Assembly: GCA_049646625.1 (NCBI GenBank)
Contig: JBARWE010000133.1
Span: 1-8,023 of the forward strand
Reading direction: 5' to 3'
DNA length: 8,023 nt
DNA from: PRO6 sp049646625
GTDB taxonomy: Bacteria; Pseudomonadota; Alphaproteobacteria; Rhizobiales; Xanthobacteraceae
Position numbers and translations under genes: made by a program. Below are positions 7,623 to 8,023 of this stretch, one piece after another; within the stretch, counting starts at the first letter, position 1; each line of letters opens with the position of its first letter. Below the pieces are notes generated by a model. It worked only from the letters and a program-made list of their open reading frames with translations, was not told where the DNA came from and searched no databases.

Positions 7623-7739
7623 GGCACTCATCGGTCAGAGCATAAAATTCAGCCACATCAAATGTCATTGATCGATGTTTGGAGATCGGGACGGATTGCC
7701 CCTCTCTCCAGACACACAATTGCGCATGGAGAGAATTGA

Positions 7740-8023
7740 ATGTTTGGTCGCAGGGTAAACGGGGATGACCGGGCCCAACTCGCGGCGCTCGGCCGCTCGC
7801 AGGCCGTGATCGAGTTCGATATGAACGGCACGATCCTTTCCGCCAACAAGAACTTTCTGGATATTGTCGGCTATCAGCTTGAGGAAATTCAAGGCAAGCA
7901 TCATTCGATGTTCGTGCCGGCGGACGAGCGCAACAGCGAGGCTTATCTCGCGTTCTGGGCTGCGCTCAACCGGGGACAACACCAGGTCGCCGAATACAAA
8001 CGGGTCGGAAAGGGGGACCGGGA
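7740..8023 (+). CDS. PAS-domain protein, probable methyl-accepting chemotaxis receptor (3' end beyond window)
   Basis: Ninety-four full codons are visible before the right edge; there is no stop. The ATG at 7740 is preceded by GGAGAG (7728-7733) six bases upstream. After a short MFGRRVNGDDRAQL lead, residues about 20-94 read as a PAS domain: AVIEFDMNGTILSANKNFL, then IVGYQLEEIQGKHHSMFVP and WAALNRGQHQVAEYKR. This wording (GTILxANxNFL, GYxLxEIxGxHHxMFV) is typical of the PAS domains of cytoplasmic or Aer-like chemotaxis receptors in alphaproteobacteria, where PAS binds haem, flavin or small ligands for energy or oxygen taxis. No membrane segment or signal peptide is seen in the visible part. 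The signalling domain that would settle receptor against histidine kinase or diguanylate cyclase lies outside. The ahcY terminator and the CtrA-like site upstream indicate a separate transcription unit. Confidence 0.85.
   Translation, partial: MFGRRVNGDDRAQLAALGRSQAVIEFDMNGTILSANKNFLDIVGYQLEEIQGKHHSMFVPADERNSEAYLAFWAALNRGQHQVAEYKRVGKGDR

Larger units (their letters stand above)
7312..7739. other. 428-bp intergenic region between ahcY and the PAS-domain gene
   Basis: No convincing protein gene fills this stretch. From left to right it holds about 75 bases with no recognisable element, the ahcY terminator (7389-7420), about 80 unremarkable bases, a CtrA-like site (7501-7516) with a possible -10 box (7532-7537), a leader hairpin (7582-7622), and the ribosome binding site GGAGAG (7728-7733) of the next gene. 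From about 7480 to 7740 it is clearly richer in A/T than the genes on either side, as expected for a regulatory region. Confidence 0.7.

Overview
The window looks like chromosomal DNA from an alphaproteobacterium of the order Hyphomicrobiales (Rhizobiales), most likely in or near the Bradyrhizobium/Rhodopseudomonas group. The evidence is the high GC with G/C at third codon positions, the type of each housekeeping protein, a palindromic intergenic element whose wording I recall from Bradyrhizobium-like genomes, and a CtrA-type TTAA-N7-TTAA site. All genes read left to right. The genus is an inference from memory; no search was run.

Layout. At 1-1654 is the 3' part of nadE (glutamine-dependent NAD+ synthetase), cut by the left edge. 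At 1673-3013 is a 446-residue glutamyl-tRNA synthetase of the shorter alphaproteobacterial type. After a 91-bp gap with a possible promoter and an inverted repeat comes an uncharacterised 451-residue protein (3105-4460), with an N-terminal helix-turn-helix-like region and a large class I methyltransferase-like domain. Then come metK (S-adenosylmethionine synthetase, 4518-5714), a 120-bp multi-hairpin intergenic repeat (about 5736-5855), and ahcY (S-adenosylhomocysteine hydrolase, 5896-7311). A strong intrinsic terminator (7389-7420) follows. The next 320 bp are less GC-rich and hold a CtrA-like site, a possible -10 box and a leader hairpin. The start of a PAS-domain protein at 7740, probably a chemotaxis receptor, runs off the right edge.

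How the genes relate. MetK makes SAM from methionine and ATP; methyltransferases turn SAM into the inhibitor SAH; AhcY splits SAH to adenosine and homocysteine. The unknown protein lies just upstream of these two genes and appears to combine a DNA-binding module with a SAM-binding fold. The most interesting hypothesis here is that it senses SAM or SAH and controls the activated-methyl cycle. The alternative is that it is a methyltransferase in its own right. NadE and GltX are ordinary housekeeping neighbours. The PAS protein starts a separate transcription unit that may belong to the CtrA cell-cycle/motility regulon.
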